A stretch of DNA of 64,000 nt. It comes from Rotaria sp. Silwood1. Lineage: Eukaryota; Rotifera; Eurotatoria; Philodinida; Philodinidae. The stretch covers positions 3,973,867-4,037,866 of the forward strand of contig CAJNOP010000002.1 of the NCBI GenBank assembly GCA_905250075.1. The letters run 5' to 3'. Made by a program: the position numbers and the translations under genes. Shown piece by piece: positions 52,573 to 63,589 of this stretch (position 1 is its first letter; each line of letters starts with the position of its first letter). Under the pieces are notes generated by a model. That model made no database searches. It was not told where the DNA came from and saw only the letters and a list, made by a program, of their open reading frames with translations.

Positions 52573-53471
52573 CTCTAGTAGCGCTTATTTGAAGAATGGC
52601 CACAGATTTCGACTCCTCTATATAAATTCCCGTTATCTATGCCATATATACATCTAATTAGTAATTGAAATGAATCGTTTGGTACAGGAAGATGAAAGCT
52701 TTCACTTGAAATAAGTTTTACTTAGTGTTCTTAATTTAAAAAAATCAAATGAAGTGGTCTCATCGAAAACTCAGATTGTTCTTTCTATCGAAAAATATGC
52801 AAGATTCACATTTGGTTTTCTAGTTTTCTTCAAGGATTTTTTTCATCGAAACATGTGTATGAATATGTTTGGACATGCATATTCTTTTTGAGTTTGTTGA
52901 ATTCTATGTGATCATCTAAATGTATCTATTAAAGCACCTTAAAACAACAGTCTGATCACCTTTGGATCCTTTGCACATGACAAAAATATTTTTATTTCCT
53001 AAAAATATAAGATGAAAATGCTTTCTCACAATTAATAAAATGGCAACGGTTTTTCATGACATCTTATGAATTTGAATTAATTTTCGTCTGATAGCCTTGA
53101 CATCTCCCATAAGACTGTATATTTCAGTAAACTTAGAATATATGTAATGCAGTATACAGAATGTCACAATAAAGAGAGTCAAACCTTTGAATCACTTTCT
53201 AGTTCATTCACAACGCAACAAATGAGGAATCTGAAAGATATTTTTTGAGAAACATATTTTTATAGCTCAATTTTCTTGCTTTATTATTCAAGAAAAATTC
53301 GTTTCGCCAATCAGTTACTTCAAGATACTTTTTTCTAATCAATAACCCTTTTTTTTTTCACTTCGACTCAAATCTAGAATAAAGCTTCATTCTTTCATTT
53401 GCTTCCAGCAATAAAGCGTTCTTTCACCGTTCATAGTGGTCTTCTTTTTTTGAAATAACTATTCAGAGTCT
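52573..53471. other. Non-coding DNA right of the gap
   Basis: AT-rich with no recognised gene or clear repeat structure. Confidence 0.4.
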
Positions 53472-53488
53472 AGCCGCCAAAGGCGGCT
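53472..53488. repeat. GC-rich perfect hairpin
   Basis: AGCCGCC, AAA, GGCGGCT: a perfect seven-base stem in AT-rich DNA. Probably part of a decayed DNA element. Confidence 0.6.
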
Positions 53489-53794
53489 GTGGGTATAAGA
53501 CAACTAACTTCGTTTTGCGCTTGTCACTCGAAATATGAATTTATATAGTTTTTTGAAAAAAATGTTTTATTTTTTTACGAAAAATTGCGTCTTTGAGAGT
53601 GTTTCCTGGCGAAACAAACATTAAATATTTTTACGCGATTATTGTGTCATCAACACTAAAAACCAACGCGAAAAATAATTTATATTGCGCTGTTATTATG
53701 AGAAACTCATTCCAAAAATGGCAAACAGAGTTAATTTTTCATGAAAGAGCGAAACAGTTCCACCACTACCTATCTCAGAGATTATGTGCGCTAT

Positions 53795-53850
53795 TGGGAG
53801 GAGGGGGCAGAGCCCCCTCTACGCCTTTTTTCTGGTTACGCCCCTACCTG
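53795..53850. mobile_element. Terminal part of a DNA transposon
   Basis: Contains a GAGGGGGC/GCCCCCTC hairpin (53801-53819) and ends, on the minus strand, with TAGGGGCGTAACCAG, a form common at the ends of hAT-like elements. The other end was not found. Confidence 0.4.
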
Positions 53851-53941
53851 TAGAGCCCGACGGTTCCGGATAGTAAACTTGAAAAAAAGCGGTTCCATTT
53901 TCGGTTCTCAGTTCCATTTTTTTTGGAACCGTCGGGCTCTA
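53851..53941. mobile_element. Short hairpin element, GGTTCC-rich
   Basis: Perfect 17-bp inverted ends, TAGAGCCCGACGGTTCC and its complement, around a 57-bp interior full of GGTTCC/GGTTCT units. A related GGTTCC-rich segment follows at 53997-54131, ending in GGAACCACCGGGCTCTA. Confidence 0.75.
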
Positions 53942-53996
53942 ATCATAGTACAATAAACCATATAGATGACACCAATCGTCGTCAAGAATTTTTCGA

Positions 53997-54131
53997 TTCC
54001 AACGGTTCCGGTTCTGGGTCCATTTTTTTCTTTCTCCCGGTCCCGGTTCCGGCTCCGATTCTGAGTAGCTGTTAAAAACGATTCCAATTTCGGTTCTCGG
54101 TTCCATGTTTTTTGGAACCACCGGGCTCTAG
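53997..54131. repeat. Second GGTTCC-rich segment related to the hairpin element
   Basis: Repeats of GGTTCC, GGTTCT and GGTCC variants ending in GGAACCACCGGGCTCTA, close to the right end of 53851-53941. The left terminal repeat is not recognisable. Confidence 0.6.
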
Positions 54132-54330
54132 CACACTGCCATGATCTTTGTTATGTCAATCTCTCATTGTGCTGCTAACTTTTGTCTGCTTTGTTAGCAA
54201 CTGCATCTATACACCGACTTATTGTCCGTCCATCTTTGCTCTTTCTCTCACTCATTTATTGTGTTACTATTGTTAACAAATAAATTGTCTCGATTACCTT
54301 TCTTTGATTTTAGATCTCATCGGTATTCCT

Positions 54331-54455
54331 TTAGCTAGTGTTCCACTAGTAATATTAAAGCTGGTGTTCCACTGTGTGATGTTAACATCACACAGTGGAA
54401 CACTTTTTATGAGGGAGAACATCAGCTTTAATGTTACCAGTGAAACACCAGCTAA
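54331..54455. mobile_element. Palindromic element with a perfect 40-bp core
   Basis: The core 54364-54403 is a perfect palindrome: GTGTTCCACTGTGTGATGTT and its exact complement with no loop. Around it, 54331-54363 and 54423-54455 are imperfect inverted copies beginning TTAGCTAGTGTTCCACTAG. The GTGTTCCAC unit occurs in both layers. No coding capacity. Confidence 0.85.
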
Positions 54456-54583
54456 ACGAATGGCGATCTCGTTCCATCCTATCTCTTCAACAAACTAATA
54501 ATATGGTGCAAACAAGTCCGACCCCGTTTGATGCGTGTGTTTATTTCTTTGTTTTCATTAGGAATTTCATATTATTTAATTAG

Positions 54584-55149
54584 GTATACCATGCATTCAT
54601 CCATCAATATTACATCAGGATTCTCATTTGCTTCATCGGTACTCTAGATTGTTGTTTTTCTATTCAATATATTTATTTTTTCTCTTTAAATTTAGATTTT
54701 ATTCTACGGATAATAAATTCATTCATGGTACTGTTGATCGACTAGATTGTGTTGAACAACGTGTTATCGGCCCGGAAAATATTTCTCAATGAATTAATGA
54801 TCTTAATTTACAGGATTGTCATGCAAAGATTCGTCAGATCGAATCACATTCAACTATTTGTGATGGAGTTGTAGTTCAGGTTAATATTATTAATTAGAAT
54901 TTCTTTTTTGTTCCAATGAAAATTTTAAACATAAAAAAAAAACATTGTTTTTTATATTTTCTTTGGGTTACCGGTGAATTATCGAATAATGGTGATCCAA
55001 TACGTCGTTTCATGCAAACATTCGTATTGACTCCACAACAACCAAAAAAGTACTATGTACAAAATGATACTTTCCATTATCAAGATGAAGTTTTCAATGA
55101 TGGTTCGGGTGAAGTAGATGAGGACGATTGTTCAAGTTTGCATATTTAA
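54584..55149 (+). pseudogene. G3BP: Broken G3BP-like gene (NTF2 domain only)
   Basis: Three exon-like pieces, 54584-54650, 54696-54879 and 54967-55149, match the NTF2-like domain of G3BP/rasputin. The first piece reads VYHAFIHQYYI against VGREFVRQYYT in the family, then shifts frame before LHRY. The second reads FYSTDNKFIHGTVD, has an in-frame TGA at 54790, and goes on DCHAKIRQIESHSTICDGVVVQ. The third has GG where the acceptor AG is expected, then [20 protein letters not shown] and [14 protein letters not shown]. Introns are retained, so it came from a DNA-level duplication rather than a processed mRNA. The acidic, RGG and RRM parts are missing. Confidence 0.8.
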
Positions 55150-55742
55150 GGTGAGACCATTTCAAGTGCAGTAAAGAAAAATAAATTTGTAAAATTAAAT
55201 ATTTGAATTTTCTAGGACAAGGCTTCAAATAAATGAAACAAAAGCAATTTAGAAATTATTTAATATGTCAGTCAATGAAAAACTTGTAATCAGCAAGTAT
55301 ACTTTAAAAAGTCAATTTTCATATTTTTTTTTTTTATAAAATATGTTCTTTTTTTAAAGATTATTCATGTTCTTATTGGCATGATCGTGTATCTCAGCAA
55401 GGTTTACTTTATTTATCTGTAAATTAACTATGTTTTTATTCAAATATACTTGGAAAAGATATAACACTTGTTATAAAATTTACAGATATTATTGTAAGTT
55501 ATATTAAATATTTTATTTATGATAATAATATATTTATTTTAGTAAATTGAACGTATACATAATTATGTATCAGAAACAATACGTGTATGTACTCGCTTAT
55601 ATGTACATGATTTTACAATGTTTAGAAAAATTAAAGAAGCATTTCAAATAATGGAACAAATAGCAAATTTTGCTGTAAAAAGGTAAAGATTTGTATGTTA
55701 AAGTTAGTTTATGATAATCTTTTTCTTTGAAACAGATTGTTA

Positions 55743-57006
55743 CAAGGGGGAAACAGCGGACTTTTGGACTTGAAGTTACTTGGAGCTATTTTAACCAGAG
55801 ATGGGAACAGGACAACTTTTCCCTTCCTATCCTGCAATCGACCTCCGTCCTGTCGAGCGGCAGAGCAGGACGAACATAACATCTTTAATTTTCTATCAAG
55901 TGAAGCATATATTAAACATCTCGATCATCTTGTAATCAATTTATTCCATACAGTTGTAAACATCACAATTCTATTCTTAAGCGATGTTTAACTGAATAAT
56001 ACGAAATAAACACGACAAGTGAATTAGCCTTAATAACATGCTCATTACGCAAAATTACATTGCAAAACAAGAAGCGTGAACGTTTCATAATAGTCATCAT
56101 AGTATCATATAGTAATTATATCAAGAGCAACACAAAAAAGGTAACTGATCAATGAGTGTTTTTCAATAACTTAATAAATGTTTGAAAGTACTTGAAGCAG
56201 CTAACGTGCCCGAAAATACATTGATACTGATTATTTTTATCTAATTTAGCTGAAAATCCAAATGCGTTCCATCAAGATGAGAATACTGTTGATGATTCGT
56301 TTTTGACAACTATATTTTTTTCTGAATCGAGTTAAAGTTTTCTTTTTTTCTGAATTGAGAGGAGCTTTAAGTAATGCAGATATTTCAACTACATTTATAA
56401 ATTACCTTGTTTTGAAAACGTTAGAAATCTAAAAGTCATTAAAACAACGTAGGATTGAACAAGAAAGCAATATAAGCACGGATGAACCAATAACCATCGA
56501 TAACTAGTGATTATCTGCCTTTATTTATTTTTTTTATCACTGTATTGTATGCTCCCTCGCAGTTTAAAATTTTTGTCGATTAATGTAATACGAGCATTGC
56601 TTGTCACTTTGATATTGACACCTAGAACTGATAGTAAATATGTCAAATGTAACCGATTATGATAAGTATTATACAAATAATCTAAGAAAAACTTTATATA
56701 AAAATTCATAAGAACATTACATCTAAAAATACAGGACAAGCTGATACAACCTGCCCTGCCCTGCAGGACAGGACACCAGGACGGCCGCACCGTCCTGTCC
56801 TGTTCCCATCTCTTATTTTAACCTACTTCAAGTAGCTTACTTTGAAGTACTTTTCAACTTCAAATTCACTTCAAGTTACTTGAAGTTACTTTAAGCCACT
56901 TGTTCCTACTTTGGGCTACTTGGATGCTACTTTAGACCACTTCAAGTAGACTACTTTGACGTAATTTGATGTACTTTTCTACTTCAAGTCCGCTGTTTCC
57001 TCCTTG
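55743..57006. mobile_element. hAT-like MITE (outer element), with 8-bp target duplication
   Basis: Ends are inverted: CAAGGGGGAAACAGCGGACTT at the left and CAAGGAGGAAACAGCGGACTT (minus strand) at the right. The 8-bp GATTGTTA flanks both sides (55735-55742 and 57007-57014), the length expected of hAT. The interior is rich in ACTTGAAGT/ACTTCAAGT motifs. Without the inner insertion the element is about 240 bp and non-autonomous. Confidence 0.85.
55797..56813. mobile_element. hAT-like element (inner), inserted in the outer MITE
   Basis: Inverted ends AGAGATGGGAACAGGAC at both sides, a form close to hAT termini. TATTTTAACC flanks both sides (55787-55796 and 56814-56823), a duplication of eight to ten bp. 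About 1.0 kb. GC-rich ends contain GGACAGGAC-type subrepeats. Short frames inside (up to about 90 codons) do not show a clear transposase, so it is non-autonomous or strongly decayed. Confidence 0.83.
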
Positions 57007-57014
57007 GATTGTTA

Positions 57015-57772
57015 TCTCAAAAAGTTGCACTCTGTGAAGAAGATTTCTTTCCTACCGTTATAAAGTAAGTATTTATATTGTTACATTTTTTTTTTGATTG
57101 ACGAAGAAATTCTTTTGTAAAGAAAAGATTTTTAGATATCGTCCAACCATTTCTCGAGATTTCGAAAATCTTTTTAGCATTCAAAGTAGACATCTGTGAG
57201 ATTAATTTTGATCTTATGGGAGAAGGTAACGGATTGATAGATCGCTTTTAAAATTTTGGTGATGTCAATTTGTAGAGCTTGTTGAGTTATTAACTGATAT
57301 AATTATCATTCAGGCTAACAGTACGCTGAAGAGTAATTTTCTGGTAATCAAAGTTTTCATCAGTCTATTCATGCCATATATGTACATGCATGGACGGCAT
57401 AAGCTCAATTTTTTAGGGGAAGCAATTAAGTTTTAAATGACTATTTTATCACCCCTTTCCCATGAAATAATGAACAGTCTAGCAACAAAACTTTTGTTGT
57501 TTCAATTTAATATTTCTGAAAGACATGATGTATGAAAGTTTAAGTACTAAGTCATCTGACATTGTATTACGAACTTCAAATTAGTATAAGACTTTATTGA
57601 AGAAAAGATTTATTCAAAACAACACAGGAAAAACTCAAATTTTTTCGCCATCACCTTCCCATCACCAATTATTGCATTCTCGCTTTGATATTCATGTGAA
57701 AGGTTGTCTGATACTTGAACAATTACTCTTTTTTTTTTCAAAAAAAGCATAGGCGTCACAATCAGCTGAAAG
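57015..57772. other. Non-coding DNA after the disrupted exon
   Basis: AT-rich. Apart from the exon end near 57064 nothing was recognised. Confidence 0.35.
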
Positions 57773-58003
57773 AGTGTGGGTGTGGGTGTGGGTGGTGGGT
57801 GTAGGGTGTGGGTGGTGGGTGTAGGGTGTGGGTATCGGTGTGGGTGTGGTGTGTATGTGGTGTGGGTGTGCAGTGTGGGTATCGGTATGGGTGTGGATGT
57901 CTATCGTCTCTTAAACGATGCTCACACCCACACCCCCACTCAACCCAACCCAATCCGACCCGATCCAACTCAATCCAACCTAACCCAATCAGACCCAACC
58001 CTA
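57773..58003. repeat. Degenerate TGTGGG-rich tract followed by a C-rich tract
   Basis: 57773-57899 is built of TGTGGG and close variants (TGGTGGG, TGTAGGG, GGTATCGG). After a 20-bp spacer, 57922-58002 is C-rich on the same strand: CACACCCACACCCCC, then AACCCAACCCAATCC units. TGTGGG is the unit I recall for bdelloid rotifer telomeres. G-rich followed by C-rich on one strand is the order expected at a head-to-head telomere join, but the C-rich half is poorer in exact units. Confidence 0.75.
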
Positions 58004-58240
58004 TAATGTGCCTCTATATATGAAAATTAGCTCTGGCCATTGTCACATTAGTACTGCTCATTGCAATCTCCTGCACTCTAGGTGTAGACAATTTTGAATT
58101 TCCTGGAAAGCAGAATTTACCATGCCCTCATTGTTTCGAGGTATATTTTTGGTTTTTTACATCCAGAGATGTATCCATGAGAGTAGGGGGTTAGCACCTC
58201 TATTTTTAGAAAATTTTCACCCTAGACCAACTTCTTTTGG

Positions 58241-58560
58241 TCTGCGCAGGAGATACTTGAGAATTTTGATCAAGAAACTCATGCGCTATGGACAAATCTT
58301 GAGGCAAGACTTGAGACCTTTCGACGAGCTCAAGCTCTTGAATTTCTTGTTCTATCGCTTGATATTCTTGCACACACGCTTGAATTCTTATGCAAGCGTT
58401 TCTGTTATTAAAAAATTGTTTACAGATTTTTTTGCAATTTTACGTTCAAAATAACTCAACTTTTAATAAAAATTCATAGGTGTATTTTCATGCAACACTG
58501 AAGCGCTTGTCTTGAGCAAGAAAGTCATGCGCTATGGACAAATCTTGAGGTCTGCGCAGG
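58241..58560 (+). repeat. Diverged direct repeats with CTTGA/TCAAG motifs
   Basis: A 34-bp unit at 58271-58304 recurs at 58517-58550 with one or two changes; its core is TCATGCGCTATGGACAAATC. TCTGCGCAGG occurs at 58241-58250 and again at 58551-58560. The stretch between is dense in CTTGA and TCAAG. Open frames here are low-value. Confidence 0.7.
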
Positions 58561-59955
58561 TCAAGAGCATGAAAAAAAATTTCGCCTAGGGCAGTTTTTC
58601 GCAGGCCAAATCATATTTTTCATTAAAAACAAGATCGTAAAATGTGGAAAAGGGTTCAGCATTTCATTCTACTTCTAAAAACTAGTATCTGCACCTTTTC
58701 AGCTTTCAAAAGATTTTCTTGCAATACTACTTACATCCCGAAATATTTTAAAGTTAATAGCTATCTTTGTTTTGTGGAACAAAAAGAAAATCAGATTCGG
58801 AATAGTATCCACTTAAATACTTGAAACATATTCATCAAGTCAATTGCACTATAACTTTCACTATCATTTGCATGAAAATGATATAGAAAAAATGAAAATA
58901 ACGCTATGTTTTTCGGAAATCATTTCAAATGAATAAAATTACCAAAATGAATTTTATTATTATTTTTTCCATGATTAAATTTATTGGATGAATATATAAA
59001 AATAATCATTTAAATAATAATTTCTTATTGTTCCTTTCGCTAATTTTTTTTGTATCTTTCGAAGCTTAGATGTCTCCTCAACACATGTGATATGTAACAA
59101 AAACACGCTGTTCTAAAATGTTTATTGCCGATAGAACTTGATAACCTCTATCGTTCGCAATCCTTGCTTATTATGTATCGCAAGAAAAATTAGAAGCTTT
59201 TGTTAGTATATGACGAAATCATATATCTCACAGCTTTACTCTTGGTAACAATTGAATAACATTCTAAACCTGCTTAGGTAGAACTACGAAAACTCCTAGA
59301 CAAACATCAACCCTACTTCATTAAACGATACTGCTATATTGAAAATATATTTTTTTTTTTAATTAAATAAAATTATTATCGCTGAAATTAAGTAATTATA
59401 TATTTTACTTTGGTCAAATAACTTTGATTTAAAATAATTATAATTTTCGGCTATAGACAAAATAAAACAAATGTTCTCATTGCATTACTTTGCTGAAACC
59501 AATAGCAGATTATTTACTAATGTCACTACATCTGTGTCTATTATCAAACAATCTTGTCAATAAAGATATTTATCTTTAGTTGAATTTTCTTGTTTCTAAA
59601 TCCACTGACAAAAAATAATAGACCAATGCATAGCAAAAAAAATTCAATTTCTAACATTTTTAACTTTAAAAATATACAATTTTCAAAAAACATAATTCAA
59701 CCAATATGTTAATTTTTTTTTCATTGTTTTCGTTGCTAGGATAGCCATATCTGCTGTACATTTTCCTTCCAGATGAGTCTTTTTATTATTATTTAGTTTC
59801 TTCATATTACACTGGTAAACATGTTCTCCAATCGAATACTTGCTTTTTTCACACTTCATAAATGAACTCACTGATTCAAAAAATCATTTCATTGTGGTTT
59901 TGTTAACAATCAACATTCTTCTTTTGTAGATTAACAGGTATTAATAAAATTAATC
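58561..59955. other. AT-rich spacer before PSMD12
   Basis: No gene recognised. A block at 58575-58625 (GCCTAGGGCAG...CAGGCCAAATCA) loosely resembles 63710-63745 near the right-edge element, so it may be a relic of the same family. Confidence 0.35.
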
Positions 59956-62858
59956 ATGGGTGACAGTGATAGACTTGTTAAAATGGAAATCGATTATTCA
60001 TCTGTTGTTGATCAAAAACTTAAAGAATGTGATGAAATAATGAAAGTAAAAAGAGTTATGAAAATTGTTTTTTTCATAATTATGAAATTTTATTTAGGAT
60101 GAAACAAAATTGAACGAAGTTCTCGATCGTCTATTACCACTTGAAAAGCAAACTCGAACTGTATGAAATTCCATGAAAATTTCTTTGCTCGTGTTGTTTT
60201 TTTTTTGTTATTATATAAGATTTTTTTTTTTTAGGCTGCTGATGCTATTTCCACTGGTCGTGTTCTTGTAGCTATTATTAAATATTGTTATGCAGCAAGA
60301 CAATGGGAACAAATGAATGAACATATTACAACATTATCAAAACGTCGAAGTCAATTGAAACAAGCCATTACAAAAATGGTTCAAGAAGCATATGAACTAG
60401 TGGAAAAAACACCAGATTTAGATACAAAACTTAAATTAATTGAAACACTTCGAAATGTTACTACGGGCAAAGTAAGAAACAAAAATGTTTTTATAAGACA
60501 ACAAATTCGAAATTTCATCTTGTATTTTTTTTTTTGTTTAGATCTTTGTTGAAAATGAACGTGCACGTTTAACAAAAAAATTGGCTGATATTTATGAAGG
60601 ACAAGGTAATACAAAGGAAGCAGCAGAAATTTTACAAGAACTTCAAGTAATTTTGTTTACTTCATTTTTTTTTTAAATAGAACATTTATTTTTGACTTTT
60701 TAATTATTTATTATTTAGGTTGAAACTTATGGAACTATGGATCGTCGTGAAAAACTTGAATTTTTACTTGAACAAATGCGTCTTTGTTTAGCTAAAAATG
60801 ATTACATTCGAACACAAATTATATCGAAAAAAATTAATATTAAAGCATTCGAAGACGAAAGTTCACATGTAAGTTTTCAACTAAATTTAAATCAGTTAAT
60901 CAATTTATTCGATTTATTTATTATTAAAAATGAAAAATAATTTTTAATCGATAAAAAAAAAATGCCTTTGACTTCATTGATTTTAACAATTCACTGCTAT
61001 AAAAATAGTTAGAATTATTCGTATTTTAAGAAAATACAATAATTTCCAAGAATGATTCACTTCGGTTTAGTTTCCAATTTTTTCCACTAGCTGTATTTGC
61101 TAATAAGAATCCACATACGGATCTATGTAGAGAATTTTATTTTTGAAGATGAAAATAATTATTAGTGTTCTAAGGATAGATTCTTAAAGAGCCTAAAACC
61201 AAGTTTTTCGTCTGTTAGATTTTGCAAATCAGAACCCTGTTTGTTTGCATAGAATAATCAAAGAAACATTTCCATACAAAATGAGACATTTTCAAGATCT
61301 CTATGCCGTTTCTTTTTTTTGTCCAAGATACATCAATATTACGGAAGGCACAATAATGATGCTTACATACGAAATTACAGAAAAAAAAGTTGATCTATCT
61401 TGATCATGAAAATATTATAGGACGTCGGAAGACATTGCATTTTTGTAAACAATTGTTTGCTTGATTAGTCTGAAATTTGACCAGAATTTTATTTGCAAAT
61501 TCTATGACTTGAATACTTTGATTTTTCAGAGACCATATCTTAGAAAAACTAGTAATTATTTTCATCTTCGAAAATAAAATTCTCTACACAAATCACTATC
61601 TGAATGCTTAGTTAGCGGTTACTGCTATGGAAAAGAATTGAAAATAAACCTCGATGAATAATTTTGGGCGTCGCTGTACATATTCTCAAGCAAAACTGAG
61701 CAGCACAAATACAACTTTTTATTTGACTGTGAAATTTTCTATCATAGGTCGAATAATAAAAAATGTCGCAGACAAATTTCAAACTTTGTATTTCATAAAG
61801 TTAACACTATATCATGAAAAAGATATGCTAAAAGAAATTGATAGAGTATTTAATGAAATTCTTGAATTTAGCATAATCTTATATTTAAACAAAGAGGATT
61901 TCAGTTGTTCTAATTTCAACGTTTTTATGTCAATTTTTTGAAGTAATTTCAAATGACTTTTTCAAATATTTGCTTAGCTCGTATATTCATTTCAACTAAA
62001 AATTATCTTTCTTGTTTTTTTTTTTTTATAAAGGATTTAAAATTAAAATATTATGAATTAATGATTCAAATGGATTTACATGATAAAAATTATTTTGATG
62101 TTTGTCAACATTATAAACATTATTATGAAACACCACGTATAAAACAAGATCCAGAAAAAATGAAACAAGCATTAAAACATGTTGTACTCTATTTAACTTT
62201 ATCACCATATAACAATGAACAATCAGATTTTTTACATCGTTTATTTCTTGATAAAAATCTTGAAGAAATTCCTAAATACAAGTAAAGAAATACTTTTTTT
62301 TCTTAAATTTTCTATTACTATCAAAATAAATAGAGATTTATTACAACGTTTTAAAACTCAAGAACTTATTCATTGGAAAGATGTATTAAAAAATTTTGAA
62401 AATGATCTTAAAAATGGTACAAAAGATGATTTAGCAACAAATGTTTTTGCTAAAAATGATGATGGAAATAAACGTTGGGAAGATTTTAAAATTCGTGTTG
62501 TTGAACATGTAAAAATTAAAATGAATTTTTTTGAAAAACTTTATTATTTGTTTTTTCTATTGAATAGAATATGCGCATTATGGCTAAATATTATACACGT
62601 GTTCATACACAAAAAATGGCTGAATTACTTGATTTAACTAAAGATGAAGCCGAACAATTCTTATCAAATCTTGTTTCAAATAAAACTATTAATGCTAAGA
62701 TTGATCGTCTTCAAGATATCGTTACATTTCAACAAAAGAAATCTCCACAAGAAATTCTTAATGAATGGTCGGTTAATCTTAATTCTTTGATGACAATTAT
62801 TAATAAAACATGTCATTTAATTAACAAAGAAGAAACTGTTCATGCCGTACGAACTTAA
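59956..62858 (+). CDS. PSMD12: 26S proteasome non-ATPase subunit 12 (Rpn5)
   Basis: A lid subunit of the 26S proteasome regulatory particle. Exons 59956-60045, 60098-60160, 60235-60471, 60542-60646, 60719-60868, 62034-62281, 62334-62508 and 62568-62858 give 452 residues (human 456). The N-terminal helical repeats include [40 protein letters not shown] and [20 protein letters not shown]. The C-terminal PCI domain (about 300-430) contains [32 protein letters not shown] and [15 protein letters not shown], then the last helix of the family. Start and stop fit the family. The fifth intron (60869-62033) is 1.2 kb and holds a foldback element; the other introns are 52-74 bp. AATAAA signals follow the stop. 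Confidence 0.96.
61097..61617. mobile_element. Foldback element in PSMD12 intron 5
   Basis: Inverted arms about 61097-61290 and 61440-61617. The best matched part is TGTAGAGAATTTTATTTT...GAAGATGAAAATAATTA on the left against 61545-61588 on the right; outer parts share GCTAA...GAT. The interior is diverged and non-coding. It does not clearly match elements A or B. Confidence 0.7.
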
Positions 62859-63589
62859 TAAACGCAAAAACAAACAACAATAACAAATAAACATTTCATT
62901 TTGTTTCCTAATCTAGAACATAAGTTATCAAACTGTTGACTTTTTTTTTTTCGCCTTTGTTCTGTTATTTGTTGATCTTTACTTCTTTTTATCTTTATTC
63001 CATATCTTCGCAGAAACAAAGAAGGAACCCAAGAATAAACTAAACCTGTGCTCTCTAGATAATAATGTTGCGTTCTATATTACAATATGTGGTCGTCCTA
63101 CTTTTATTACATCGTAAGTCAAATACATTTAAAGAAGACTTTTTCCTGAAAAGAAATTTGAATCATGTTACAATTATTACGGAAAATTTATCGTCTCCTA
63201 AGTTGAAATTCTAAAAAAAAAAAAACACATTTGCTCTTTAGTTTCTACATTTAATATACTTTAAACTTGCATTGGATTTTAATCCTGTAACCATCATGTT
63301 TTCATTATTGTCTGTTGGAATTAAAAAATACAAAAAAGGAAAATCGTGAAAATTTAAATAATCTCAATTTGTGATCTTTTGACTTAGGTCAGGATTATTT
63401 TGGTACATTTGTAATGTTTTTATTTCGTACCTTATAAAAATATGCATTTGATTTATGCTGATAGTTCTTTAAATTTAATTTTCATGACATTAATTTCGTT
63501 GACTTGTTTACAGGCAAATTTTGAAGTTTACAAGCACGGATGAAGTTAGATGTGATTAGATAATATCTAACGAGGGAACCGCCCGAGAT
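62859..63589. other. Spacer after PSMD12
   Basis: AT-rich, carrying AATAAA signals right after the stop. No further gene recognised. Confidence 0.4.

Larger units (their letters stand above)
55361..57064 (+). pseudogene. Unrecognised host gene remnant, exon split by nested transposons
   Basis: Exon-like pieces encode DYSCSYWHDRVSQQGLLYLS (55361), then RIHNYVSETIRVCTRLYVHD and MFRKIKEAFQIMEQIANFAV (about 55550-55682), with a normal GT donor at 55683. After an acceptor AG at 55733-55734 the next exon would read LLSQKVALCEEDFFPTVIK but is split after its first seven bases by 55743-57006 plus a duplicated target. The donor GTAAGT follows at about 57065. I do not recognise the family. An in-frame stop at the second exon's likely start also suggests decay. 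Confidence 0.55.

Noticed and set aside
54304-54498. 64-codon frame over the palindrome
   Set aside because: It reads through both palindrome arms, so the frame is a by-product of the repeat.
57762-58023. Three 70-78 codon frames over the TGTGGG tract
   Set aside because: Translated simple repeats (His/Thr/Pro or Gly/Val runs), not genes.
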